A stretch of 64,000 nt of DNA from Pseudomonadota bacterium (GTDB taxonomy: Bacteria; Pseudomonadota; Gammaproteobacteria; Eutrophobiales; Eutrophobiaceae): contig JABFGI010000008.1 in the NCBI GenBank assembly GCA_013112535.1, positions 85,433 through 149,432 on the forward strand, written 5' to 3'. Both the position numbers and the translations under genes were made by a program. The notes beneath the pieces are model-generated. The model was not told the DNA's origin, searched no databases, and worked only from the letters and a program-made list of their open reading frames with translations. Positions within the stretch are counted from its first letter, which is position 1. The number at the start of each line of letters is the position of its first letter. Of this stretch, positions 8,774 to 18,197 are shown in pieces.

Positions 8774-9574
8774 CTATGGGCACGTATTGAGAGGAATGCC
8801 AAAACCATCAAATATTACGACACATGTATTATTCGTAGTTTGTTGCTTAGAAATTGCTTTATTCAATCCCGCTGCGGCACCCATTAATGAATTAATCGGG
8901 TCGTCTTCACGGTGTCTGCGTTTGAGGGATTTATCACCGGCACCAAAGTAGAGTCTTACTCCGGCCAGACCATAATCCAAATCATCACTACCGATACCAC
9001 CCACAGCAAATAAACTTAAACCTTCAAACTGCGTTTGCGGTTGCCATTCAATACCGATTTGTCCGACACGGCTATCACTAAAACCGGAGTCGGACAGATC
9101 AATCATTAAATTATCATTAATATAATATTTCGCAGCGATACTGCCATAACCGGTACTGCCGAGGAATCCGGTTTGTGTTCCGGCAGTGACAGCTAGTGTC
9201 CATCTGTCTGCATAATATTCACCTTCGCCGCCGTAACGATTGACATAATGTCCACCGCGACCACTGCGCGCTATTGTGCCGCCAATTAAACCTTGTTCAG
9301 GATGTCGCCAGAATAAATGACCACCATAACCGACAAGACCATTGCCATCAGTGGTACCACCTAGTGCATCCAGTTGTAAGCCAAAGGATTTAGTTAAAGG
9401 AATAGCGAGACTACCTGCGACTGCACCTGTGCCATCGCCATCAATGACGCCGCCGAGTCCTTCAACTTTGGCGTTGAGTTCCGAGACAGCAGGTTCGGCA
9501 TGAACGTGAGTCAGACTAAAAGTGAGTACGAATAAGATTAATGCGATATTTTTATTATTCCTTTTGATTGACAC
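8774..9574 (-). CDS. Secreted outer-membrane-barrel-like protein of unknown function
   Basis: 266 aa. Residues 1-26 form a Sec signal peptide ending HVHA. The mature part is rich in Gly and alternates hydrophobic and polar residues (AGSLAIPLTKSFGLQLDALGG, YGSIAAKYYINDNLMIDLSDSGF, SLFAVGGIG...YGLAGVRLYFG), as expected for amphipathic beta strands of an outer-membrane barrel. After the last strand there is a 50-residue tail with two Cys (NNTCVV...LNTCP) that may form a disulfide. No named family was recognised. It stands alone between two toxin-antitoxin modules and has no strong ribosome site. Confidence 0.75.
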   Translation of the reverse strand: MSIKRNNKNIALILFVLTFSLTHVHAEPAVSELNAKVEGLGGVIDGDGTGAVAGSLAIPLTKSFGLQLDALGGTTDGNGLVGYGGHLFWRHPEQGLIGGTIARSGRGGHYVNRYGGEGEYYADRWTLAVTAGTQTGFLGSTGYGSIAAKYYINDNLMIDLSDSGFSDSRVGQIGIEWQPQTQFEGLSLFAVGGIGSDDLDYGLAGVRLYFGAGDKSLKRRHREDDPINSLMGAAAGLNKAISKQQTTNNTCVVIFDGFGIPLNTCP

Positions 9575-9685
9575 GACATACTACTCCCCATAAATGTGTA
9601 GTAGCGATTCTACCCCCCCCCTATCATAAAAAATCAAGTAAATCATATAGATAAACGTTTTTTTAACGAAACTCTAATTTTTAGT

Positions 9686-9725
9686 TTGTTATTAATAATG
9701 CTGGTTTGTATAAAATGTTATACAA
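9686..9725 (+). promoter_or_regulatory. Promoter and palindromic operator of the HigBA-type module
   Basis: TTGTTA (9686-9691), a 17-bp spacer and TATAAA (9709-9714) make a good sigma70 promoter. A perfect palindrome TTGTATAA-AATG-TTATACAA spans 9706-9725, overlapping the -10 and the expected start site, where the XRE antitoxin would block polymerase. TTATACAA recurs after the antitoxin stop (10356-10363). Confidence 0.75.
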
Positions 9726-9732
9726 TCAAGCA

Positions 9733-10071
9733 ATGAAAGGAATCACACCGATCCATTGGATAGGATCTGCTAAAGAGGAGTTGCTTGATTTTCCCAGAGA
9801 CGCAATAAAGTCTGCAGGTTATCAATTGCATCGTTTGCAAACAGGTAATGAGCCTATGGATTGGAAGCTACTAAATAACTTAGGCAAAGGCATTACAGGT
9901 GTTTTTGAAATTCGTATTTGGGAAGATAAATCAACTTTTCGAATTGCGGCGGTTACAAAAACAACGGATGTTGTGACGGTTTTACATTGTTGGCATAAAA
10001 AGACACAGAAGATTGCAAAGCATAATATAGATATGATTGTAACTCGCTATAAAGAAGCGAAGGATAATTAA
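9733..10071 (+). CDS. HigB-like toxin (phage Gp49-like, DUF891)
   Basis: 112-aa RelE-superfamily toxin of the Gp49/HigB2 group: IHWIGSAKEELLDFPRDAIKSAGYQLHRLQTG, then the GVFEIRIWEDKSTFRIAAVTK strands and the VTVLHCWHKKTQKIAKHNIDMIVTRYKE end with the typical HxFxKK-like Trp/His/Lys-Lys stretch. Members cleave mRNA on ribosomes. The ATG at 9733 is preferred; in-frame TTG 9706 and ATG 9715 fall inside the operator palindrome. The toxin gene comes first, as in hig systems, with a 1-bp gap to the antitoxin gene. Confidence 0.9.
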   Translation: MKGITPIHWIGSAKEELLDFPRDAIKSAGYQLHRLQTGNEPMDWKLLNNLGKGITGVFEIRIWEDKSTFRIAAVTKTTDVVTVLHCWHKKTQKIAKHNIDMIVTRYKEAKDN

Positions 10072-10072
10072 G

Positions 10073-10348
10073 ATGGCAAAGAAAATAACGACAGGCAGTG
10101 TTTTTGATGATCTGGATTTAGAGCCGGGCGAAGCTGAAGCATTGAAAATTAAAGCAGTATTGTTTGATGCGATTGTCACTTATATTAAAGAAAACGATTT
10201 AACGCAGGAGCAGGCAGCAAAAGAAATGGGAGTTCAGCGTTCCCGCATTGCTGATGTGTGTCGCGGTAAGTTTGCTGGCTTTTCTATTGATGCATTAGTG
10301 GCTATGGCTGCTCGTGCCGGTTTGCATCCGATCAAAACAGCAGCTTAA
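10073..10348 (+). CDS. XRE-family antitoxin (HigA type)
   Basis: 91-aa helix-turn-helix antitoxin. The HTH lies at about residues 38-80 (LTQEQAAKEMGVQRSRIADVCRGKFAGFSIDALVAMAARAG), and the N-terminal 35 residues probably wrap the toxin. The HTH would bind the palindrome upstream of the toxin gene for autorepression. It is one base downstream of the toxin gene. Confidence 0.92.
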   Translation: MAKKITTGSVFDDLDLEPGEAEALKIKAVLFDAIVTYIKENDLTQEQAAKEMGVQRSRIADVCRGKFAGFSIDALVAMAARAGLHPIKTAA

Positions 10349-10373
10349 TAAAATTATACAACAAGAAAAATAA

Positions 10374-11189
<816 letters not shown>

Positions 11190-11204
11190 TATTATTTTCA
11201 ATTA

Positions 11205-11831
11205 ATGTCCGATATAAAACAAGTCGAAAGCCTTTATCAGCATTCCTATATTAGTTTTATTGCAACACTTTTTGCCGCGATTCTGGTTTACTGGTTGTTT
11301 AAATCTGTCGCTGATATAAATGTATTAACGACGTGGTTAATTGTTTTTGTCATTATTACTGTCATTCGTATCTTTATTTCCTGGCGCTTTTTAAATATTG
11401 AACATAAAAATAGTGACTTGTGGCTTATCGCTTTTCTTGTTATGTCAATGATTTCAGGAACATTATGGGGCTTAACAGGGATACTGTTTATTGAAAAAGG
11501 GACATTGCCTTTACTCGATTCTGTTTTATATCATGGTATGTTACTTTTATTTATCGCGGCACTAATTACAGGTTCGATAGTGACGTATTCTGCCAGTAAA
11601 ATAGTTTATCTCAGTTTTTCAGTTCCTGCCGTTGTGCCTCAATGTCTTTTACTTATATCAGAAGGAGACAAATATCATTCACTGCTTGGTGGCATTGTTC
11701 TTATCTATGCTTGTGTCATGTTTGTTTTTTCAGTCTATATTCACAAAATCTTTGCTGAAAACATTAAAATAGAAGCACGGAATGAATTGCTTGGGTTTGC
11801 ACTTAAAAAGAATGGTATTAAGCTGGATTAA
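11205..11831 (+). CDS. Membrane protein resembling a diguanylate-cyclase sensor half
   Basis: 208 aa with about six hydrophobic segments (roughly 17-33, 38-57, 70-90, 104-122, 127-148, 155-178) followed by a 25-residue cytoplasmic tail. The spacing and the QVESLYQHSYISFIATLFAAILVYW start resemble MASE-like membrane regions found before GGDEF domains, but no GGDEF follows, so it may be a truncated signalling protein or a stand-alone sensor. It starts 16 bp after dapB and ends 5 bp before the convergent aceK stop. Function unknown. Confidence 0.6.
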   Translation: MSDIKQVESLYQHSYISFIATLFAAILVYWLFKSVADINVLTTWLIVFVIITVIRIFISWRFLNIEHKNSDLWLIAFLVMSMISGTLWGLTGILFIEKGTLPLLDSVLYHGMLLLFIAALITGSIVTYSASKIVYLSFSVPAVVPQCLLLISEGDKYHSLLGGIVLIYACVMFVFSVYIHKIFAENIKIEARNELLGFALKKNGIKLD

Positions 11832-11835
11832 ATAT

Positions 11836-13563
11836 TTAATCGATTTCCTTTAGTTTTGACGTTGTTGATGTATATGGAACAACTAAAGATACTTGTCCTT
11901 TTAAATGTTGTTGTTGAACTTTACGCCAGTATTCTGCAGTTAATAGATCTTTATGATATTTCATAAACTCTGTTTTTAAATCATCATTCATTGAAAGAAA
12001 ACGAATAAACTCTTCCGGAAAAATATCGTTCTCTGCAACGAAGTACCAGGTTTCCGCCAGCATTTCATCTTCATAGTCGCTGGCTTCCGGAACATCTCTA
12101 AAATTACATTCAGTGATTAAAGCAACTTCATCGTAATCATAAAATATGACCCGGTTATGTGCGGTTACACCAAAGTTTTTTAACAGTAAGTCACCGGTAA
12201 AAATATTGGTTTGAGCCAGATCTTTTATAGCCTGACCATAATCAATCACAGCATATAAAGCTTCTTCTTCTGAAACTTCATTAATATAAAGATTCAATGG
12301 ACGCACACGTCTTTCAACATAAGCGTGCTTTAATAGAAGGTTATTTCCTTCTATGCTTACGCTTTCACTTGCTGCTTTCAGTAATTCTTCCCTTAATTCC
12401 CTGGAAAAGCGATTTTTTGGATATTCAAGATTTAAAAATTCCTGAGTGTCTATTAATCTTCCTGCCCGATCATGTTTGGATACCAGTTTATATTTACCAA
12501 TAACATCTTTTCTTGAAATTGTTTTGGGATAACCGAATATATCTCTTATGACCTTGAATACAAGATTATAGGAAGGCAAGGTAAATACAATCATAACAAG
12601 ACCAGTATCACCTTCTGCATGAACAAATTTATCCAAGGTGTTATTTAAATGTTCTGTAAATGTACGATGACGTTCTGTTTTACCCTGACGTAAACGACCC
12701 AATACTGTATAAAGTTCATCGATTGGCTTTTTTGGAAGCATTGATTTAAGAAAATGCACCGCGCCTATCACTGAATTTGGATCAGCAAAATAATATGAAC
12801 GTGTATAACCAAAAATAAGACTTATATCTTTTTCATCCAGAAAAACAGCATCTACACTGATACCTTTTTCATTTTTGAATGCGATAACGATAGGAGATTC
12901 ACCTTCACTGTGAATTAATTTTCCGACCAGATAAGCGCGCGCTGCCTGATAAAAAAACGTATCAATAAATTCAACGCGTAAGTACTCTATATTTTCTTCG
13001 TAGTTCTCTTTGACATAGGATTCTATAACTTTCGCAATGCGTTTAGCATTTCTATCTATATTGTCGTATGGAACGCGAAAAGAAAAATCATTCAGAATCG
13101 TCTCAAATATTTTTTGCAGTGATATCCAATAAGGGTAGCGTCGAATATTAAGAGACATGATGAGATGAAGGTCATCAGTCGGGTCTGAAGATATAAATTC
13201 TATTTCAGGGTCGACACCTTCCGTTCCGAATATACGGCGCGTAGTTGAATTGAAAAATGTTTTTATAAAATCGTTATCTGGAACTTCATTTAAACGATCA
13301 GCAAAATAACTTCTTATTTCATGCCAGAGTTTTTCATCATTAACACGCCCATCAAGTGTATTGCGAAGAGCGAGGACGACGCGTCGAACTGACTTTGAAT
13401 AAAGATCAATACGATCAACGATGTCCTCTTGATGTCCTTTCCAGTCGCGTTGTTCAAAACGCGTGCGCGCACGCCGCGTCATGACATGAAAGGAATTGTT
13501 ATATCGAATAAATCCGTCGTAAATAATCTGCGAACATTCAGCAATCAGATTTCTATCCGACAT
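11836..13563 (-). CDS. aceK: Isocitrate dehydrogenase kinase/phosphatase
   Basis: Bifunctional enzyme that phosphorylates and dephosphorylates Icd, setting the split between the TCA cycle and the glyoxylate shunt. 575 aa, the usual length. The AceK-specific regulatory half (YDGFIRYNNSFHVMTRRARTRFEQRDW) is followed by the kinase part with the ATP-binding GDTGLVMIVFTLPSYNLVFKVIRD stretch and the FGVTAHNRVIFYDYDEVALITECNFRDVPE catalytic/metal region. It lies 24 bp downstream of icd, its substrate gene, on the same strand. No aceA or aceB is next to it. Confidence 0.97.
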   Translation of the reverse strand: MSDRNLIAECSQIIYDGFIRYNNSFHVMTRRARTRFEQRDWKGHQEDIVDRIDLYSKSVRRVVLALRNTLDGRVNDEKLWHEIRSYFADRLNEVPDNDFIKTFFNSTTRRIFGTEGVDPEIEFISSDPTDDLHLIMSLNIRRYPYWISLQKIFETILNDFSFRVPYDNIDRNAKRIAKVIESYVKENYEENIEYLRVEFIDTFFYQAARAYLVGKLIHSEGESPIVIAFKNEKGISVDAVFLDEKDISLIFGYTRSYYFADPNSVIGAVHFLKSMLPKKPIDELYTVLGRLRQGKTERHRTFTEHLNNTLDKFVHAEGDTGLVMIVFTLPSYNLVFKVIRDIFGYPKTISRKDVIGKYKLVSKHDRAGRLIDTQEFLNLEYPKNRFSRELREELLKAASESVSIEGNNLLLKHAYVERRVRPLNLYINEVSEEEALYAVIDYGQAIKDLAQTNIFTGDLLLKNFGVTAHNRVIFYDYDEVALITECNFRDVPEASDYEDEMLAETWYFVAENDIFPEEFIRFLSMNDDLKTEFMKYHKDLLTAEYWRKVQQQHLKGQVSLVVPYTSTTSKLKEID

Positions 13564-13587
13564 AACCGTAATAGAATGTTTATAAGT

Positions 13588-14883
13588 TTATAGATTGGAA
13601 ATTAATGCATCAGCAAACTCGCTGCATTTAATCTCTGTTGCACCGTCCATTAAGCGGGCAAAATCATAAGTAACCGTTTTATTGGCAATAGTCTTATCCA
13701 TTGATTGGATAACCATATCGGCCGCTTCGGTCCAACCCAGATAGCGCAGCATCATTTCACCTGAAAGTAACAATGACCCAGGATTAACTTTATCCAGATC
13801 TGCATATTTTGGTGCAGTACCGTGTGTTGCTTCAAAGATCGCATGTCCGGTGTCGTAATTTATATTGCCACCAGGGGCAATACCAATGCCACCAACTTGA
13901 GCAGCCAGTGCATCAGAAAGATAGTCACCATTCAGGTTCATGGTCGCAATAACATCAAATTCGCCGGGACGGGTTAAGACTTGTTGTAAGGTAATATCTG
14001 CAATCGCATCTTTGACTAAAATCTTTCCGTCTTTTTCAGCTTGGGCCATTTCATCCTGTGCAGCTTCTGTTCCCTTTTGAGCGCGAGTCCTCTCCCAGAT
14101 GTCCCAGCTATAGGTTTCATTTTTAAATTCTGTTTCTGCGAGTTCATAACCCCAGTTACGAAATGCACCTTCGGTATATTTCATAATATTACCCTTGTGA
14201 ACAAAGGTAATACTTTTACGGTCATTATCAATGGCATATTTGATAGCAGCACGTACCAGTCGCTGTGTGCCTTCTTGAGAAATAGGTTTAATACCTATGC
14301 CTGACGTTTTCGGAAAACGAATTTTTTGGTGATGATTCGGAAAAGCTTCTTTAAAAAGTTCGAGAAATTTTTTGTTATCTTCAGTCCCTTCTTCAAACTC
14401 AATACCGGCATAAATATCTTCTGTATTTTCTCGAAAGATAACCATGTCAATTAATTCCGGTTGTTTTACCGGTGATGGAACCCCTTTAAACCATCGGACG
14501 GGTCTTAAGCAAACATACAAATCCAGAATTTGACGTAATGCAACGTTTAGCGAACGAATACCACCACCAATCGGTGTCGTTAAAGGACCTTTAATGGAAA
14601 CAAGAAATTCCCGACAGGTATCAATGGTTTCATCAGGCAGCCAACTTCCTGTTAATTTATTGGCTTTTTCGCCAGCATAAACTTCAAGCCATTTTATTTC
14701 TTTTTTCCCACCATAGGCTTTCTCAACTGCGGCATCTAGAACTCGATGCGATGCTTGCCATACGTCTGGACCAATCCCGTCACCTTCTATATAGGGAATA
14801 ACCGGTGTATCTGGAACTTTCAGTTGTCCATTTCTGATTGAGATTTTTCTGCCACCAACAGGTGCTTTTTTTGAATTTGCCAA
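13588..14883 (-). CDS. icd: NADP-dependent isocitrate dehydrogenase
   Basis: Oxidative decarboxylation of isocitrate to 2-oxoglutarate. 431 aa with the bacterial dimeric Icd signature: [13 protein letters not shown] near the N-terminus, [13 protein letters not shown] (107-119) and [27 protein letters not shown]. Ser111 in RSLNVALRQ corresponds to the AceK-phosphorylated Ser113 of E. coli. An AGGAG-type site precedes the ATG. It forms a likely operon with aceK and is divergent from metZ. Confidence 0.97.
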   Translation of the reverse strand: MANSKKAPVGGRKISIRNGQLKVPDTPVIPYIEGDGIGPDVWQASHRVLDAAVEKAYGGKKEIKWLEVYAGEKANKLTGSWLPDETIDTCREFLVSIKGPLTTPIGGGIRSLNVALRQILDLYVCLRPVRWFKGVPSPVKQPELIDMVIFRENTEDIYAGIEFEEGTEDNKKFLELFKEAFPNHHQKIRFPKTSGIGIKPISQEGTQRLVRAAIKYAIDNDRKSITFVHKGNIMKYTEGAFRNWGYELAETEFKNETYSWDIWERTRAQKGTEAAQDEMAQAEKDGKILVKDAIADITLQQVLTRPGEFDVIATMNLNGDYLSDALAAQVGGIGIAPGGNINYDTGHAIFEATHGTAPKYADLDKVNPGSLLLSGEMMLRYLGWTEAADMVIQSMDKTIANKTVTYDFARLMDGATEIKCSEFADALISNL

Positions 14884-14978
14884 ACGTAATCTCCTTCTAA
14901 CCTATTTTTAGAAATTTATGACTCATACACGCGTAAGTTTAGTCGTTAAATCATATAGTAGAAAGTCACTTTAACTAA

Positions 14979-14992
14979 TTGACATACGTCAA
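14979..14992. promoter_or_regulatory. Possible FNR/CRP-family dyad between icd and metZ
   Basis: TTGAC-ATAC-GTCAA is a perfect dyad close to the FNR consensus TTGAT-N4-ATCAA, with C/G in place of T/A at the inner arm position. It is about 96 bp upstream of icd and 153 bp upstream of metZ. Confidence 0.4.
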
Positions 14993-15144
14993 TATATTCT
15001 CTATTTTCTCAATTTAGTGATGCGCCGATTTGAAATCAGCTTGCGGGCGCACAAAAAATACCGCTAAAGAGACAACCTGCTTTAATCTCATCATCTACTC
15101 AGGCTGACTCTTAAAAAAATTACACTATATTTAGGAGATAGTTC

Positions 15145-16329
15145 ATGTCTGATAAACAGAATTTGGGTACCAATACCTTAGCGATACGTGCTGGCCAGCT
15201 TAGAACGCATGAGGGTGAGAATAGCGAACCGATTTTTGCCACTTCCAGCTTTGTTTTCAAAAATGCTGAAGAAGCAGCTGCGAGATTTAGTGGTGATGCG
15301 CCCGGCAATATTTATTCAAGATTTACCAACCCCACGGTAAGGACATTTGAGCAACGTTTAGCGGCAATGGAAGGGGGAGAACGCTGTATTGCCACTTCTT
15401 CAGGCATGAGCGCAATATTGACGACGTGTCTTGGCTTATTGAAAGCTGGCGATCATCTGGTTTCATCCCGATCTATTTTTGGCACCACCGTTGGTCTTTT
15501 TGACAATGTACTGCCTAAATTCGGTATAGAAACGACGTTTGTCGATTTAATCGATTATGACGAATGGGAAAAAGCGATAACGCCGGCAACACGATTGCTG
15601 TTTCTGGAAACGCCTTCTAATCCATTGACCGAAATCGCTGATATTAGACGTTTAGCTGAAATCGCACATAAACACGACTGTCTTTTAGTCGTCGATAATT
15701 GTTTATGCACACCGATATTACAAAAACCGATTGAGTACGGAGCGGATATCGTAATCCATTCCGCAACAAAATACCTGGATGGCCAGGGACGTTGTGTTGG
15801 AGGTGCGATAATTGGTAGTGATGACTTACTAAAAGAAGATGTTTTTGGTTTCTTACGTACTGCAGGCCCAACAATGAGCCCGTTTAATGCCTGGGTTTTC
15901 CTAAAAGGCCTGGAAACTTTAAATGTCCGTATGAAGGCACATGGCGAAAATGCCTTGTTATTGGCGCAATGGTTAGACGATCATGAGAAAGTCGAGAAGG
16001 TCTATTATCCCGGTTTGCAGTCACATCCACAGCATGAGCTTGCCAAAACACAGCAAAACGGGTTTGGTGGCCTGGTTAGCTTTGAAGTCCAGGGTGGTCA
16101 AAAAGAAGCATGGCATATTATTGATTCTACAGAGTTATTTTCAATAACAGCAAATCTGGGCGACACCAAAAGTACGATCACTCATCCTGCTACAACAACG
16201 CATCATCGTCTGACTGATGAGCAGCGTGAAGAGGCAGGAATAAAACAGGAAATGATTCGACTTTCGGTTGGTTTGGAAGATACTGATGATTTGATTCGCG
16301 ATTTAGAGCGTGGCCTTGCCAGGATTTGA
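15145..16329 (+). CDS. metZ: O-succinylhomoserine sulfhydrylase
   Basis: PLP enzyme making homocysteine from O-succinylhomoserine and sulfide in methionine synthesis. 394 aa of the Cys/Met metabolism family: YSRFTNPTVRTFEQRLAAMEGGERCIATSSGMSA near the N-terminus, the PLP lysine in HSATKYLDGQGRCVGG, and the C-terminal ANLGDTKSTITHPATTTHHRL and IRLSVGLEDTDDLI stretches. The direct-sulfhydrylation subgroup is more likely than cystathionine gamma-synthase because of the RCVGG segment and overall likeness to MetZ. A GGAG site precedes the ATG. Confidence 0.92.
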   Translation: MSDKQNLGTNTLAIRAGQLRTHEGENSEPIFATSSFVFKNAEEAAARFSGDAPGNIYSRFTNPTVRTFEQRLAAMEGGERCIATSSGMSAILTTCLGLLKAGDHLVSSRSIFGTTVGLFDNVLPKFGIETTFVDLIDYDEWEKAITPATRLLFLETPSNPLTEIADIRRLAEIAHKHDCLLVVDNCLCTPILQKPIEYGADIVIHSATKYLDGQGRCVGGAIIGSDDLLKEDVFGFLRTAGPTMSPFNAWVFLKGLETLNVRMKAHGENALLLAQWLDDHEKVEKVYYPGLQSHPQHELAKTQQNGFGGLVSFEVQGGQKEAWHIIDSTELFSITANLGDTKSTITHPATTTHHRLTDEQREEAGIKQEMIRLSVGLEDTDDLIRDLERGLARI

Positions 16330-16336
16330 GAATATA

Positions 16337-16364
16337 AAAAAGGGCGGTCAAAACCGCCCTTTTT
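16337..16364. terminator. Bidirectional terminator between metZ and sgaA
   Basis: AAAAAGGGCGGT-CAAA-ACCGCCCTTTTT: a 12-bp perfect stem with A and T tracts on each side, placed between the convergent metZ and sgaA stops. Confidence 0.95.
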
Positions 16365-16385
16365 AATCAGTGAAGTGTTTCTGAA

Positions 16386-17609
16386 TTAACCTGCGAAATA
16401 GGCTTCCAGATCACCCAGTATTTTACCTTTATCAACTTCAGCACCCATACCGATCATGGCATCAGCAAACTTACTGGCAATCTCGGTAATGGATTCCTTG
16501 TTGAGAAGATTAAGAATACCAATACGAACTTGTACAGGTTCAGAAAGAGTTGGCCAGATACCGAAGTTTTGTGCCCGGCAACCACCGACCAGTTCTTTCT
16601 CTTTACCAGCCAGATCGCCCGGCAGGTTAAGTACAATCAGGCTGGTCATATTAGACGTAACTTCACAACCCATAGCTTCAACAGCCTGGCGTAAGCCAGT
16701 GTTGTAGTATTCATAGTCAGCTGCTTTCTTGGCTTTCCCATATTCAAGCATGATACGCAGTGCCTCATGAAAGGCCGCTACTGCATAACATGAATGGGTA
16801 CGATGATAACCTTGCTGTTGACCATCCTTGCCATCAACAACACCCCAGTGACGTGCTTCCAGGATAGGATGATGATCATAGGTACGTACACCACGTTTTT
16901 TTACCAGCTCAATAGCTTCATCTCTAAAACTGACTGGTGCATAAGTTAGCGGCAGACAGATCACACCTTTCTGAGGACAAGAAGCCCAGATTTTAACAGC
17001 TGGATAATCATCAATGCTGAAATCACTTACACCGAGGCTGGAAACGGCATCGACAATACCCATGACACTGTGTTTTTCACAGGCATCATTGAAGCCCTGA
17101 ATATCATTGATACGACCACTGCCGGTTTCCCAATGCGCCATCATGGCCCACATCGGTTTGTGTTCAGCCAGTGCCTTTTCCACGATTTCACCAGTCACAG
17201 ATTCACCATGAGGAACATCAATGACGGTGACACTTGCAGGTTGTGGGTTGAGTGAATCGGCAGCAAGTTCTTCTGCGGTTGCTGCCTTCATACGAACACC
17301 AATGCTATCAATACCACTAAATGTACCGTTGACGAACATAACAACTTTGTCGCCAGGCAAGATCGGGCTGATGGCACAATCAAGACCACTCCAACCCGTG
17401 CCAGCGACACCAAAGGTATGGATATTCCTGGTTCCCCAGGCATCACGTAACATTTCTTTGGCTTCGACCATGCCTCTTAATACGTCTGGATGCATGTGGT
17501 CAGCAACACCCTGTCTGCTAAAGGCATCCAAAACTCGTGGGTCAGTATTGCCAGGTCCCGGACCGGCTGCAATTGTTTCTGGAATTACCAGAGTGGGATA
17601 AACGCTCAT
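16386..17609 (-). CDS. sgaA: Serine-glyoxylate aminotransferase
   Basis: Converts serine plus glyoxylate to hydroxypyruvate plus glycine, the entry step of the serine cycle for formaldehyde-level carbon. 407 aa class V aminotransferase with GPGPGNTDPRVLDAF (16-30), the PLP aspartate in GIVDAVSSLG (184-193) and the PLP lysine K214 in SCPQKGVICLP. The length and the HHPILEARHWGVVDGKDGQQQGYHRTHSCYAV stretch fit SgaA better than alanine-glyoxylate enzymes. AGGAGG sits 6 bases before the ATG. It diverges from the mcl-mtkAB genes across a 588-bp control region. Confidence 0.94.
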   Translation of the reverse strand: MSVYPTLVIPETIAAGPGPGNTDPRVLDAFSRQGVADHMHPDVLRGMVEAKEMLRDAWGTRNIHTFGVAGTGWSGLDCAISPILPGDKVVMFVNGTFSGIDSIGVRMKAATAEELAADSLNPQPASVTVIDVPHGESVTGEIVEKALAEHKPMWAMMAHWETGSGRINDIQGFNDACEKHSVMGIVDAVSSLGVSDFSIDDYPAVKIWASCPQKGVICLPLTYAPVSFRDEAIELVKKRGVRTYDHHPILEARHWGVVDGKDGQQQGYHRTHSCYAVAAFHEALRIMLEYGKAKKAADYEYYNTGLRQAVEAMGCEVTSNMTSLIVLNLPGDLAGKEKELVGGCRAQNFGIWPTLSEPVQVRIGILNLLNKESITEIASKFADAMIGMGAEVDKGKILGDLEAYFAG

Positions 17610-17753
17610 AAATCCTCCTAAAAAAATAGAAATAAAAATAGTAAATAAATAAAAGTTTTCGTGTTGGGAAGTGAATTTTAAGCGTGACTAATATTAAGTT
17701 TTCGCCATATAAATGGATTTTTTATTATTCAACCAGCCACTTTGACCGCGATT

Positions 17754-17886
17754 ATGAACAATTTTTTTGAACATCACCAGTATGACATTTTAAAATAGAT
17801 TGAAACTATTGTTCAAAGAAAATCAATAGTGTTGCAATTTGCTATAACATACTGAAATCATTGATATTAAAGGTTTTTTGAACAAT
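17754..17886. promoter_or_regulatory. Cluster of TTGAACA-type motifs between sgaA and mcl
   Basis: Four copies of a T/ATGAACA core in 133 bp: ATGAACAAT at 17754-17762, TTGAACATC at 17767-17775, ATTGTTCAA at 17808-17816 (inverted) and TTGAACAAT at 17878-17886. The last two are exact inverted copies 70 bp apart. They lie 145-277 bp upstream of sgaA and 310-445 bp upstream of mcl, where a LysR-type regulator of serine-cycle genes would be expected to bind (inference). Confidence 0.45.
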
Positions 17887-18028
17887 TTATAATTTATCTA
17901 TAGAATGTCCCGTCCTTGCCTTAGTACAGTTTAAGGCTTTGAGTAGCGTAAATAATCATAAAAATAATACGTGATACTGGTGTAAGAGGCACTATAGAAT
18001 TACGTAATTATGCTGAATTTTTAGGAAG

Positions 18029-18113
18029 CGGTTTTAAGTACTTCTACTTCAAAGAACCCGTTCGTTTATGGAAACCGAATATGGTTTTCAGTGGTTCGTT
18101 GTGTTTAAAACCG
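18029..18113 (+). ncRNA. Candidate structured leader RNA upstream of mcl
   Basis: An 85-base sequence folds into one long arm of three stacked helices. Helix 1 pairs 18029-18041 with 18101-18113 (13 bp with two G-U). Helix 2 pairs 18051-18058 with 18093-18100 (seven of eight pairs) after a 9-base bulge. Helix 3 pairs 18069-18076 with 18083-18090 (8 pairs, one G-U) and closes a 6-base loop. No T tract follows, so it is not a simple terminator. It ends 84 bases before mcl. It matches no riboswitch class that I recognise; it could also be an interspersed palindrome. Confidence 0.5.
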
Positions 18114-18197
18114 AGTCTTCATGTTTTATCAATGCTAATCAAATGGAATTAATATTTTTTTGGCAAAAAAGATTTTAATTAAAATGGGGAAATTTTT

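Noticed and set aside
18029..18113. Integron attC site as an explanation of the long hairpin
   Set aside because: The RYYYAAC/GTTRRRY boxes and unpaired extrahelical-base pattern of attC are absent, and no integrase is near.
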